Source: Psychrosphaera algicola (lineage in GTDB: Bacteria; Pseudomonadota; Gammaproteobacteria; Enterobacterales; Alteromonadaceae). From it: a stretch of 64,000 nt of DNA. This document shows, piece by piece, positions 39,824 through 49,251 of this stretch. Position 1 is the first letter of the stretch, and each line of letters opens with the position of its first letter. The notes below the pieces were generated by a model. That model saw only the letters and a list, made by a program, of their open reading frames with translations, had not been told where the DNA came from and ran no database searches. The DNA lies in the NCBI RefSeq assembly GCF_028401425.1, contig NZ_JAQOMS010000002.1, positions 2,542,001 to 2,606,000 of the forward strand, read 5' to 3'. Position numbers and translations under genes: made by a program.

Positions 39824-42770
39824 TTAATCAAGCGGCGTTATTACAATGCCGTAGAGATCAAATTGGTTAAGTTGTCCATCTACGCCACCAGCAGATGAAT
39901 ACGTCTCGTTTGTTGTTAGATAGCTCATGTTATAAAAATCGGTTAACGACAAGGTATATTGTCCGGCTTTTAGGTCGAGGTATATGGGTGTCGACAAACT
40001 AATCCCAGCATCCGGTTTAGTATGCGGCATTTGTACAATCTTCTTAGCAACAAGCATATCGCCTAGTCGAATATTAGCGGCCTTCACTCCAGCGGTTATA
40101 CCAGTATTAATAGAGTGATTCAAATTGCGATATCTAAATTGCAAAGCGACCTTACCCGGCGTCGCTTGTTGCCAAGATAACTCAAACTTGTCGGTTGCTG
40201 AGCCCCAATTTTGTAGTGTATTGCCAAAGGCTGTTGGGGTGATTTTAATGTTGCTAACAACGGTGTTCGAATCAACATCCACTTGCGTAGCTTGCCCAGC
40301 ACAAACCGTTTTACTCAAATGCGATACAGTCCCAGATTGCTTAAATTGGGCACTAACGTTGTAGCAGGCGTTTTCTTGATCGCTCAGCGGACTATCTTGC
40401 CATGTAGACTGAGTTAAATTTTCAGCCACTAATAAACCATTTTTATAGACATTAAATGTCACGGTTGCAGTGTTAACATCGTCTATATGAAGCTCAATAC
40501 CGCTATCTATTGCCGTCAAAGTTAAGTTAGGTTCAACCGGAGCAAAATGTTGAACGTTATCGTTCGATGGTAAACCCGTCACTAATGTCATTTTGTTGTC
40601 CGTACTTTGTTCAACAAGATCAACCGTTATCTCGTTGTTTTCTAACAACATAGCTGCCTCAAGGGTATTTGTTTTTAGCACTTGGTTATTGAGCTTAATA
40701 GTGCCTGCGCGTAAGACCTGTTTAGCGCTGTAACTCGATGGTAAGTTGAGCGTTAGTGTAATTGACTTCCCTAACCAATTAAGTTGATGCAATACCACTT
40801 CTGTTTGGCCTGAAAAATAATGTAGGGCGACGTCAGTCGGTAAATACGGATCAATTTTTAAGGTACTTTTTGCACTTAACCCATCTGAAGCACTATCGAC
40901 ACCAAAAATTCCGCTAACCACCATGTTGATGTATCCGGCTACTGACCATAGTTGACGCTTGGAGTTAATTGCGGGTCCCGATTGTTGTGGCTGCTCTCTA
41001 TCTAGCCAAATTGATTGGCCAGACAACCACTCTAAATTTTCCATATTGGATAAGTTTAACGCCGCGCCTCGAATAATAGATTCAATTGCGTTCGTAGCAA
41101 CCGCCGCGTTGTTGCCTCGTTTAGCCGCTTGCAAACCAAAGGCCGTGACAAAAGGCCAAATTGCACGATTATGATAAATTTGAATACCAGGTTGTTGTGG
41201 GAATATAACCGGAGCCCCCATCTTGCTGTGAGGGTATCGCTTAAGTATCATTTCCGTTTTTGTCTGGTCTGCAATACCAGTAATTATCGCCAAAGACTGA
41301 CCAAGCCAGTCGTATTTTTGCATTGCGACTGGGTAATGATGGCCACTCGATAAGCTTGAGTACAACCCCTGTTCTGGCAACCAGAAAAAATCATTAATAT
41401 GTTGTTTTAGTTCATCAGCCCACTGTTGGTAACGGGTGGCGACTTTACTGTTATTCGTTTCCTAGGCCAACTTAGCAGCCAACGTTAAGGCCTGATAATG
41501 GGCGACATTAGTTGAAAGTGACATTGAAGTTGCCATTGAAGATAAATCATCAACTATCCACTGGGCATAACTCTGTTCACGCCAATCGAGGAATGACTGC
41601 TCGCCTTGGTACAATCCTACGGTAGAATTAAAGATGGCGATGCGGTCTAATTCGATAGTATTGATTAACGCATCTAATGCTTTCCTAGCAAACCGCGAGC
41701 GTTCATTATCTGCGATATTGGCAAGGACCGACTCGGCACCAAATGCCCATGTCACTCTGTCCGTGCTAATTGGCCAGCTGCCGCCACTGCCAGTATCTTG
41801 TAATATTTGGGTTCCGGCAGCAGTCATCAATTCACTTCCGGTCACTGAAACTTCATCTCTAAATGGCGATGTTTTAAAGAGCAGTGAATTAACTACGCGT
41901 TTAGGGTCAAAAAGCCCAAACCTAACTGTGCCGCGTAAGATAAGTCGCGAGTCCAGACGTAATTCCATTTTTCTCCTGTTTCAAAACAGGGACAAGCAAT
42001 GGCCTTACCTAAGTTGTAGTTTCCATCTTTGATATTGGCAACCGAGTTTAATTTCATCTCATCCATAGAAAGCGCAAACAGAGCATCAAACGCGATATTG
42101 CCGCTGCGCACATAAGGCAGATTTGATGATTCGCTGTATGTTGAGTGTTGTGGTACAGGGTCACGTAATAACTGCGTGGTGGCATGTACATAGGTTTTTA
42201 ATTGACCCGTCGTTTTAGCCACTGAAAATGTAGCGCGCTGCTCCTGTCCTAAAACATCCTCATACTGCAATTGAGTTATACCCTTGTCACCGTGAGGCTG
42301 TTCAATACTTGTCGCTTTGAACAAAACATTTTCAATAATAAGATTAACGGGCGTAACAGACGTATCTACGACAATATCAAATTGTGCTGGTTGTGGAGTG
42401 AGGATTTGGCTGTTGTAGTCGACGTTTTTTTAGCCAACGCAAATGCAGTGTTTTGATCGTGCTCTAAATCAATAACATGATCGGATGCCAATAACATTTG
42501 AAGAGACCAGTCATTTGACGCCACTTTAAACGCGTGAATACCAAGGCCAACAGATATAGTACTGCGGTATTTGCCCGATGGCTGTTTTACCAGAGGGTTT
42601 TCAGTTCCCCAACCGTTAAACGCGCCACGAATATACAAATCGTCCTGTGATAGATCAGTATTTGTTACAGCCTGTTTTGAACAAGACACGATAGTTGTCA
42701 GAGCCAATGTTGTTAAAACCAATGTAGTAATCGATACCATTAACCCTAGTTTCTTTGTGACCAGTTTCAA
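39824..42770 (-). CDS. Starch-binding lipoprotein glycosidase, six-hairpin fold (two frameshifts, one in-frame TAG)
   Basis: A surface or periplasmic enzyme of about 980 aa. A lipoprotein signal (LALTTIVSC) precedes a CBM48-like module (YIRGAFNGWGTENPLVKQPS). The catalytic region has (alpha/alpha)6-barrel features (WNYVWTRDLSYAAQLGLGF; TVGLYQGEQSFLDWREQSYA; ELKQHINDFFWLPEQGLYSS; IYHNRAIWPFVTAFGLQAAK), resembling debranching, glucoamylase or rhamnosidase families; the exact GH family is not clear to me. A C-terminal Fn3-like and carbohydrate-binding module (FNVYKNGLLVAENLTQSTW) follows. Breaks: near 42425 (A-run), near 41907 (T-run) and TAG at 41462-41464 (GCCTAGGAA, expected GCCTGGGAA). It probably works on alpha-glucans. 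Confidence 0.72.
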
Positions 42771-42912
42771 ATTACACGTCCATTAAATTAATCTTTTACG
42801 TGCGTTTAGTGTATGCAGGGGAAGGGGTGGAACAATATGTGATTGCACCATAAACTTGATTTCATACGTATTCATCACCACAACCAACAAGATTTTTAGT
42901 TTTAGATGACTT

Positions 42913-43724
42913 TCAATTCGGTAATGCGCTTAGCTTGTTGTTGATAATACTGTGATTTTTCAGGTTGGTTTTGTTGTGCAAAAAGTCCGATAACAACAAA
43001 TAACAATCCGCTATTTTATTGCTTTGCTCTAACATCGAAAAATGCGCTATTGCGTCTATTAAAATAGGCTCAGCCAACTCGTTATTTTGAGCCGTTAAGT
43101 ATTTCCCGTACTGAAATACCGCATAAGAAAATATTTCGATATTGTAAAGTCGACCTTCGCTTTTTAGTTCGGCAAGGACATTGTAGCCTGTGGCGATGGT
43201 AGTAACAGGAACACTCGAATTATCGTACACCCAACTAACAAACTGGTAAAAATACGTTTTTCAGGCTCGTTTTTAAAAGCTTTTTGCAAAGTGGACAAAT
43301 GTTCAAGTGCGATATCGGTATTGCCTAAATACTGCTGATATTGGGCTTTTACATACAATAATGAATTTTTCAAACCAACAGGCTCAAATTGCTCGATTTG
43401 AGCCACAGCGTCCATTAATTCTTTGGCTTTCTCGACCTCGTTCAATTTTAAATACACTGCTGCACGTTTTAATTGTGATAAACCAAAACCGTATTTGTCG
43501 TTTCGTTTTAATGCGTATTTTTCTGATTCTTGATAATAAACCAGCGCTTCTTTATATTGACCTAACTGACGTTTGTCGTCAGCTAACGTTAATAACGCAT
43601 TGCCTACCGACTGCAATGTCGTCACTTCGTATTGTTGTTTATCTACGCTCGAACAAGACGTTAAACCTAAAACAACTGAGATAAGTGATCCTAAAAATAT
43701 CAAAGATTTGATCGAATTAATCAT
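42913..43724 (-). CDS. TPR-containing lipoprotein of the MCE operon (one frameshift near 43257)
   Basis: Lipoprotein signal ending in VVLGLTSC (lipobox LTSC), followed by tetratricopeptide-like helices (LGQYKEALVYYQESEKYALK, LGLSQLKRAAVYL-like, LNEVEKAKELMDAV). Restoring one T gives EKRIFYQFVSWVYDNSSVPV and joins the C-terminal TPR-like half ending NNKLSALPN. About 271 aa. It lies 6 bases after the MlaD-like gene and is probably its periplasmic or outer-membrane partner; E. coli mla has no TPR lipoprotein, so its role is unknown. Confidence 0.72.
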
Positions 43725-43730
43725 TCATCT

Positions 43731-44752
43731 CTATTCCTTTTGGTGGTTTGTTTTTTCTATTCCGCCTTTAAGTAATGGATTGTTGTTTACGCCCTGCAGC
43801 GTTTTGTCCATCCGGTTAAGTACTTTTAATAGGGTATTTACGGTCACAGCCAATTGCATTCGTTCAGCGTAGACTTCATCTATCATACCCTTCACTAAAT
43901 TAAGGCTTTCGTTTACGTTAGTCATTATCTCTGGTAGCTGCCCACCTGTGGTTTGCTCCACTAATCCGATCGGATCTTGATATTGAGCAGACACCGATTG
44001 CAGTTCAGTTATTAAAGCTTCGGCTTCACTTAATAATCCATCAATCTTAGTTTGCGTTAAAGGGACATTAGCTAAAATTTGATTCGCGTTTGCGATCAGC
44101 AATTCCGTTTCATTCACCACAGAACTGCTGCTAAGTTGCTGACTTAAGATCAGTAAATGGTCACTCATCGACGCAACTCGATCGAGTATTTTAAACAACG
44201 AACCGTCTTCTGGGTTATCTGATTTTTGTAGGTTGGTGAGCAAGGTATTGACGCTTGAGATGATTGAGTCCACGCTGTTTCTTAGCTTAGAGATAATGCC
44301 TTTTTAACAAACATACGGCCCACATCACTATCAATGTAAGGCACCATAGACCCTGCAAATAAGGGATCATAGCGATACCCAGCCAACTTGTTGGGCATGA
44401 GCAATTCAAATTCAGTAGCATTGTTCAAAAATACGTTTTGATTGCCTGATAAAACCGCGTGTTGAATTATTTTAGGCTGGTAATCAATAAATACGTAAAA
44501 GTCGACTTCGATATCGTTGGTCTCTTCATTTAAACTGAAATCTGAAATTCGACCAATTTCGAGCCCTTTGAAATAAATAGGCGGTTTTGCGCTTAACCCT
44601 TTAGCGTCGTTTAAAATCGTTCGGTAATAAACCTTATCTACCAATGCTTTAGTATTAATCAAAATGATCACAGTGAACGCAATAAGAAAGGCCAAACCTG
44701 CCGTCACAAAGGCAAATACGATACGGTTAGTACGATTAGCGTTATTTAACAT
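43731..44752 (-). CDS. MCE-domain lipid-transport protein, MlaD-like (one frameshift near 44295)
   Basis: Periplasmic substrate-binding part of an MCE-type lipid transporter. N-terminal membrane anchor (IVFAFVTAGLAFLIAFTVII) then the MCE domain: VYYRTILNDAKGLSAKPPIY, FKGLEIGRISDF. Restoring one A in GTTAAAAAGGC gives VKKGIISKLRNSVDSIISSV, a long C-terminal helix region typical of MCE proteins (ILANVPLTQTKIDGLLSEAE). About 340 aa, longer than E. coli MlaD (183 aa). Its start overlaps the end of the ATPase gene by 11 bases. Confidence 0.85.
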
Positions 44753-45413
44753 CGTGTTGCCTTAAAATACCTTCCGATAATATAAAGTGTCGTGTTGCAA
44801 ATTCTACAATAAGCTCATCATTATTTGACAATAATATGATTGTTGAACCTGCCCGTTTTAAATCGCTTAATAATGATTTGACCACATCTTCGTAGCGTTG
44901 GTCTATCTCTACTAAGGGGGCATCCCAAATTAAACATTTAGGTTCGAGTAACATTCCTCTTACAAAGCCCGCTAATGCTGCCTGCCCAACTGATAGAGCA
45001 TCCATTCGTTGAGACAAAAACTTGGTTATACCGACCAGTTCAGTTAGATGATTTATTTTAGCCAGCTTATCCTCTCTACTTAAGTAAGGATAATGCAAAT
45101 TGAGTGGTAACAAAAAGTTTTCTAACAGAGACAAATTAGAAATCAGTGCTGGACGTTGAAATATTGTGGAAAAGCACTTTCTAAAATGTTGATTTTGTTG
45201 CTGGTTCATTGAGTATATTGCTTGCTCATCGACCAAAACTCGACCTTTATCTGGTTGAATTAATCCACATAAAATTGAAAACAACAGCGATTTTCCGTTA
45301 CCCGACGGTGCGGATATCACAATTGACTCCCCACTTTCGACATTAAAACTAACATTACGTAGCAGTTTTACGTCACCTCGATTGTGACTGACGTTTTGCA
45401 TATTCACGTTCAT
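44742..45413 (-). CDS. MlaF-like ABC ATPase with degenerate catalytic motifs
   Basis: A 223-aa ATP-binding cassette protein. Walker A reads APSGNGKS and is intact in its GKS core. However, the signature is LSVGQ instead of LSGGQ, Walker B reads CLIWDAPLVEID with Ala in place of the catalytic Glu, and the switch region reads LLSNNDE without the usual His. Three of the four key motifs therefore deviate while the fold is kept and the frame is unbroken. It overlaps mlaE-like and mlaD-like genes at both ends (TAATG at 45413), so it is translationally coupled to them. It may bind ATP but hydrolyse it poorly, or pair with another ATPase. Confidence 0.85.
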   Translation of the reverse strand: MNVNMQNVSHNRGDVKLLRNVSFNVESGESIVISAPSGNGKSLLFSILCGLIQPDKGRVLVDEQAIYSMNQQQNQHFRKCFSTIFQRPALISNLSLLENFLLPLNLHYPYLSREDKLAKINHLTELVGITKFLSQRMDALSVGQAALAGFVRGMLLEPKCLIWDAPLVEIDQRYEDVVKSLLSDLKRAGSTIILLSNNDELIVEFATRHFILSEGILRQHDVK

Positions 45414-46159
45414 TACATATTCACCAAAATCATGTAAAGCCCGGAACCGATGGCATTTACCATCACAACCGCGATAACTGAACCACCCACCGCTTTAATA
45501 TTTCGCTGTGGAACCTCGGTAATTGCCCGTTGGACGCTAAGACCTTGAAAACTACTGATTACGCTGATGAAAAACCCAGACATCACAACCTTGAGCACCA
45601 TCATAAATAAATCCAGCGCTTCGAGTTGGTCCATTAACCGAGTTACAAACTCCACCAAGGGGATGTTTTGAAATAAGTTACTTATGAGAAAGCCACCAAA
45701 TATACCAGTCATCAAAAAATAGCTCATCAGAATAACCAAAGATAAAATCATGCCGATAACACGGGGCGTAACAAGATAGGAGATTGGCGCGACGCCCATG
45801 CAAATTAACGCGTCAATTTCCCGATTAACCCGCATATTGCCTAACTCAGTGCAAATGGCAGTTCCTGAGCGGGCTAAAATAATGAGACAAACGATAAATG
45901 GACCAAGATCACGAACCATGGCAAAGATAAGTATTTTGTAGATCCACTCTGTTTGACCAATCGAGGTCAACAAAGGATACCCTTCGGCAATAATGATGGC
46001 ACCTAAGACCAAAGATAATAGGGTACATAGGCCTAATGCCTGAACGCCCGTGAATAAAACCTGCTTGACCAAGACATCAAAACTGATGGCTTTATTACGG
46101 CGGAAGTGGATGAGGTCGTCGATAACCTCTGCGGAAAATATTGTTAGACTGTTTGTCAT
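45413..46159 (-). CDS. MlaE-family ABC transporter permease
   Basis: A 248-aa integral membrane protein with the MlaE pattern: FTGVQALGLCTLLSLVLGAI, FAMVRDLGPFIVCLIILARS, GTAICTELGNMRVNREIDAL and MVNAIGSGLYMILVNM. These are the motifs of MCE-associated permeases (E-L-G-x-M, E-I-D-A-L). It starts the compact operon mlaE-mlaF-mlaD-TPR lipoprotein and would form the inner-membrane core. It lies downstream of a TetR gene on the same strand. Confidence 0.92.
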   Translation of the reverse strand: MTNSLTIFSAEVIDDLIHFRRNKAISFDVLVKQVLFTGVQALGLCTLLSLVLGAIIIAEGYPLLTSIGQTEWIYKILIFAMVRDLGPFIVCLIILARSGTAICTELGNMRVNREIDALICMGVAPISYLVTPRVIGMILSLVILMSYFLMTGIFGGFLISNLFQNIPLVEFVTRLMDQLEALDLFMMVLKVVMSGFFISVISSFQGLSVQRAITEVPQRNIKAVGGSVIAVVMVNAIGSGLYMILVNM

Positions 46160-46281
46160 ATTTATCGCGCTTTATCCAAAGAGTTTACAGCCAATATTGG
46201 CTATAAATTAAGTTAACTGCCTTATAATCATACGTTTCAGACCAACAATCAACCTCTAACTCAATGGCAATTTCAAATCGT

Positions 46282-46892
46282 TTATATTTGATAATAACCG
46301 AGGATCATACCAACAGTTGTTTTCGCTAATTGGTCAATTTGTTCAGCATTCAATTCCGGCTTCATTCGCATAAACTGCGGCCAAAATGCTTGCCCTTTAA
46401 GCAGGCTAATGATCTGATCATTAATAAAATTCACATCAGTTAATTTAAGTCTTTTATCCGCTTGAGCGGCCTTAAGCCAACGCTTCATTGCGGTTTCTTG
46501 TTGAAAAAACTGCGCCATATTTTCCTGTAACGCTTCTGGGTTAAACAGCCAATAGCCCATGGAAACACGGATTAGTTCTGATATTTCAGGGCAGCACATA
46601 ATACTTAATTCATTCTTAATTAAGATTAATAATTGCTCGTCGAGTGGTTTATCTGGCTGGTAGTTAAAATCAAATATTGCGATGTTTTTCTGCCAAATTT
46701 CTTGAATAAGTCCAGTAACCAAAACTTCTTTACTTGGGAAATGGTTATACACAGTACGTTTTGACACTTCCGCCATTTCAGCAATCTTATCCATACTGGT
46801 ATTGTTCACACCAAATTGTTGAAATGCCTGCATTGCACTTGTCACGATAGCTTCGCGCTTTAATTCGCTTCGAGTTTTTTTATATCAGTCAT
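46282..46892 (-). CDS. TetR/AcrR-family transcriptional regulator (one frameshift near 46873-46880)
   Basis: The ATG at 46892 starts MTDIKK; adding one A to the run of seven joins TRSELKREAIVTSAMQAFQQ, then FGVNNTSMDKIAEMAEVSKR and TVYNHFPSKEVLV, the TetR helix-turn-helix. The C-terminal ligand domain is helical (RLKLTDVNFINDQIISLLKG, IDQLAKTTVGMILGYYQI). About 203 aa. It is divergent from the MBL-RND operon at 47011 and upstream of the MCE operon on its own strand, so it probably controls efflux, lipid transport or both. Confidence 0.9.
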
Positions 46893-46977
46893 CACAAATC
46901 CTCAATTCCCAGACGCCAAACTTAGCGGCCAACATTTTTACACTAATCAGTTTACTTTTCAATTTATTCACTTAAAC

Positions 46978-46993
46978 TACACCGTGCAGTGTA
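46978..46993. promoter_or_regulatory. TetR operator candidate
   Basis: TACACCGTGCAGTGTA is a 16-bp imperfect palindrome (TACAC and GTGTA arms) in the divergent region between the TetR gene and the MBL-RND operon, 17 bases before the ATG at 47011. Its size and place match AcrR/TetR operators. Confidence 0.55.
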
Positions 46994-47010
46994 CTTTGTG
47001 AAGAGATGTT

Positions 47011-48126
47011 ATGATTAAATTATTAGGGGCAGTCATTATGGCGATTTTGTTAACTGGATGTGCAACCGAACCCACTAAAACGTTTGAAAATAGTGAAATT
47101 AAATACTCATCTGATTTGGGTCAACTTTGGCAAATTGCTAAAGCTTTCTGGAACGACGACCGAAAGTACGCAACCCCAAAAGAGGCTATTCCGATGGCCA
47201 AATTAACAACGGAAATGCTCACATCAAGCCACGAAGACGCTGTTTTTAAACTAGGTCATTCTTCGGTTTTACTTCGCATTGATGGTGAATTTATTTTATT
47301 TGATCCTGTCTTTAGCGAACGCGCCTTCCCGGTCCAATGGATGGGGCCTAAACGTTTTCATCAAGCACCAATTTCTATTGACGATTTGCCGCATATTACC
47401 GCTGTCGTTATCAGCCATGATCATTACGACCACCTAGATAAAAACGCCATTAAACAACTCGCTTCAAAAGTAGACCGCTTTATTACGCCCCTTAAAGTGG
47501 GCCAGCACTTAACTGATTGGGGCGTGGATAGTCAAAAAATTATCGAACTTGATTGGTGGCAACAAACTAATGTCAAAGGCGTCAATGTTGTCGCCACACC
47601 TTCACAGCACTTTTCTGGCCGAACATTAACCGACCGCGACGAAACATTGTGGGCAAGTTGGGTTATTCAAGGCTGGGAAAACAAAGTGTTTTTTAGTGGT
47701 GACTCAGGTTACTTCTCTGGCTTTAAAACTATCGGAGAAAAATTCGGACCGTTTGACGTCACACTTATCGAAACTGGCGCTTACAACAAGCTTTGGTCAG
47801 AGATTCATATGATGCCAGAACAGAGTTTACAGGCGCATATTGATTTGAACGGTAAGGTAATGATCCCGATTCACAACGGTACTTTTGACCTATCTCTACA
47901 TGATTGGTTTGCCCCTTTAGAATCTATTTTCCAATTGGCAAGTGACAATGACGTTCGATTAGCAACTCCTATTTTTGGCGAAGCACTTTTGATCAACAAC
48001 GCTAAAACAAGCAAACAACCCGCGACGACTTGGTGGCGTAAATTTATGCCAATCGATGAGCAATCAGCGACGTCTGACTATGGACCTAACAAATTAACTC
48101 CATCGTTGTCCTCTGGCGGCGAATAA
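47011..48126 (+). CDS. Metallo-beta-lactamase-fold lipoprotein hydrolase (NAPE-PLD-like)
   Basis: A lipoprotein (MIKLLGAVIMAILLTGC, lipobox LLTGC) with a complete MBL fold: FKLGHSSVLLRIDGEFILFD, VISHDHYDHLD (HxHxDH zinc motif), VVATPSQHFSGRTLTDRDET, VFFSGDSGYFSGF and IPIHNGTFDLS. This arrangement and the L-G-H-S-S-V opening match the NAPE-PLD/UlaG-like group that acts on phospholipids or related esters. 371 aa, intact. It is the first gene of an operon with the RND adaptor (30 bases later), so it may process a lipid or lipophilic compound handled by the pump. Confidence 0.88.
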   Translation: MIKLLGAVIMAILLTGCATEPTKTFENSEIKYSSDLGQLWQIAKAFWNDDRKYATPKEAIPMAKLTTEMLTSSHEDAVFKLGHSSVLLRIDGEFILFDPVFSERAFPVQWMGPKRFHQAPISIDDLPHITAVVISHDHYDHLDKNAIKQLASKVDRFITPLKVGQHLTDWGVDSQKIIELDWWQQTNVKGVNVVATPSQHFSGRTLTDRDETLWASWVIQGWENKVFFSGDSGYFSGFKTIGEKFGPFDVTLIETGAYNKLWSEIHMMPEQSLQAHIDLNGKVMIPIHNGTFDLSLHDWFAPLESIFQLASDNDVRLATPIFGEALLINNAKTSKQPATTWWRKFMPIDEQSATSDYGPNKLTPSLSSGGE

Positions 48127-48155
48127 CCATATTTTTATTTTATTCGGAATTAAAC

Positions 48156-49249
48156 ATGATCTCTAACAATACGTTCACTACATCTAAATTGAAAAAACCA
48201 ACCATTCTGCTAGGGGCATTTTTGGCGTCTATTTTTATTGCAGGTTGCACAGAAGAAGAGGTGCAAACTGAAACTGCCATCATCGAACCAACTGTTAAAT
48301 TGTCAGCTGCTACAGATATGCCAAACTTTTCTGAATTTGAATTTCCGGCAGAAGTTTCAGCGGTCAAAACTATCGACGTGAGTTTTGAAGTCGCCGGTCG
48401 ATTGCAGGACGTAAATTTGCGCACGGGTTCTATTGTTAAAAAGGTGACTTACTTGCTCAAGTCGATCCAACTGAATTCACTCAACGCCTTAATGAAGCTA
48501 AAACCCGTTTAGAACAGGCGAAGCGAGATTTAGATCGTGCCACCGCCACATTTGAAAAAGGCCTTGCAGCCCAAAGCCAACTCGATAATGCAAAAACAAA
48601 TTACGAACTTGCTCAAATTGCAATAAATCGCGCGCAGAAAGATTTAAGTTATACCTCGGTTAAAGCGCCATTTGATGCACAAATTTCACAACGTCTTGTG
48701 GACAACAATAACTTTGTAAAAGCGGGGGACATCATTGCTAAATTGCAGGATGTGTCACGATTTTATTTTAATATTAATGTCCCTGAACGTTTATTAACTG
48801 GCTACAAACAAGGCGCAGAGATTGAAGCCGCCGCTAGCATCATTTCAGCACCAGAAAAAATGTATCAATTAGAATATGTTGAACATGCCACGCAAGCAGA
48901 CCCGATTACTCAAACATACAAAGTCGTTTTTGCTGCGGCAACGACCGATCCTAGCCTGACACCTGTGGGCACGAGCCAAAGTCTTATTAAAACTAGGTTA
49001 TCAACGTTATGGCGATGGTTTATTAATTCCTGTTACGGCACTCGTTGGCAATAATAGCGAAGGGTTCCACGTATGGAAATTTGATCCAAAAACCGTGAAG
49101 TTGTAGCGACTGAAGTCGAGGTCTTGTTTGTTAAAAACCAGCAAGCATTAGTGAAAAGCACACTAAACGTAGGCGATGAAGTCGTTGCTGCTGGTACGAC
49201 GAAGATGCGCGAAGGCCTTGTTGTTAAACCTTACAATGCGGAGCTGTAA
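48156..49249 (+). CDS. RND efflux periplasmic adaptor, lipoprotein (three frameshifts)
   Basis: Membrane fusion protein linking the RND pump to an outer-membrane channel. Lipoprotein signal ends ASIFIAGC. The start FPAEVSAVKTIDVSFEVAGR, then KKGDLLAQVDPTEFTQRLNE after restoring one A near 48440, is the lipoyl half; RDLDRATATFEKGLAAQSQL forms the coiled coil; SYTSVKAPFDAQISQRLVDN is the second lipoyl half. Further breaks are near 48962-48969 (ACCTGTGGGCACG, expected ACCTGGGGCACG; PGARAKVLLKLGYQ rejoins) and near 49090 (one C short; PKTREVVATEVEVL). The end is LVVKPYNAEL. About 364 aa. It is 2 bases from the pump gene. Confidence 0.9.
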
Positions 49250-49251
49250 TA

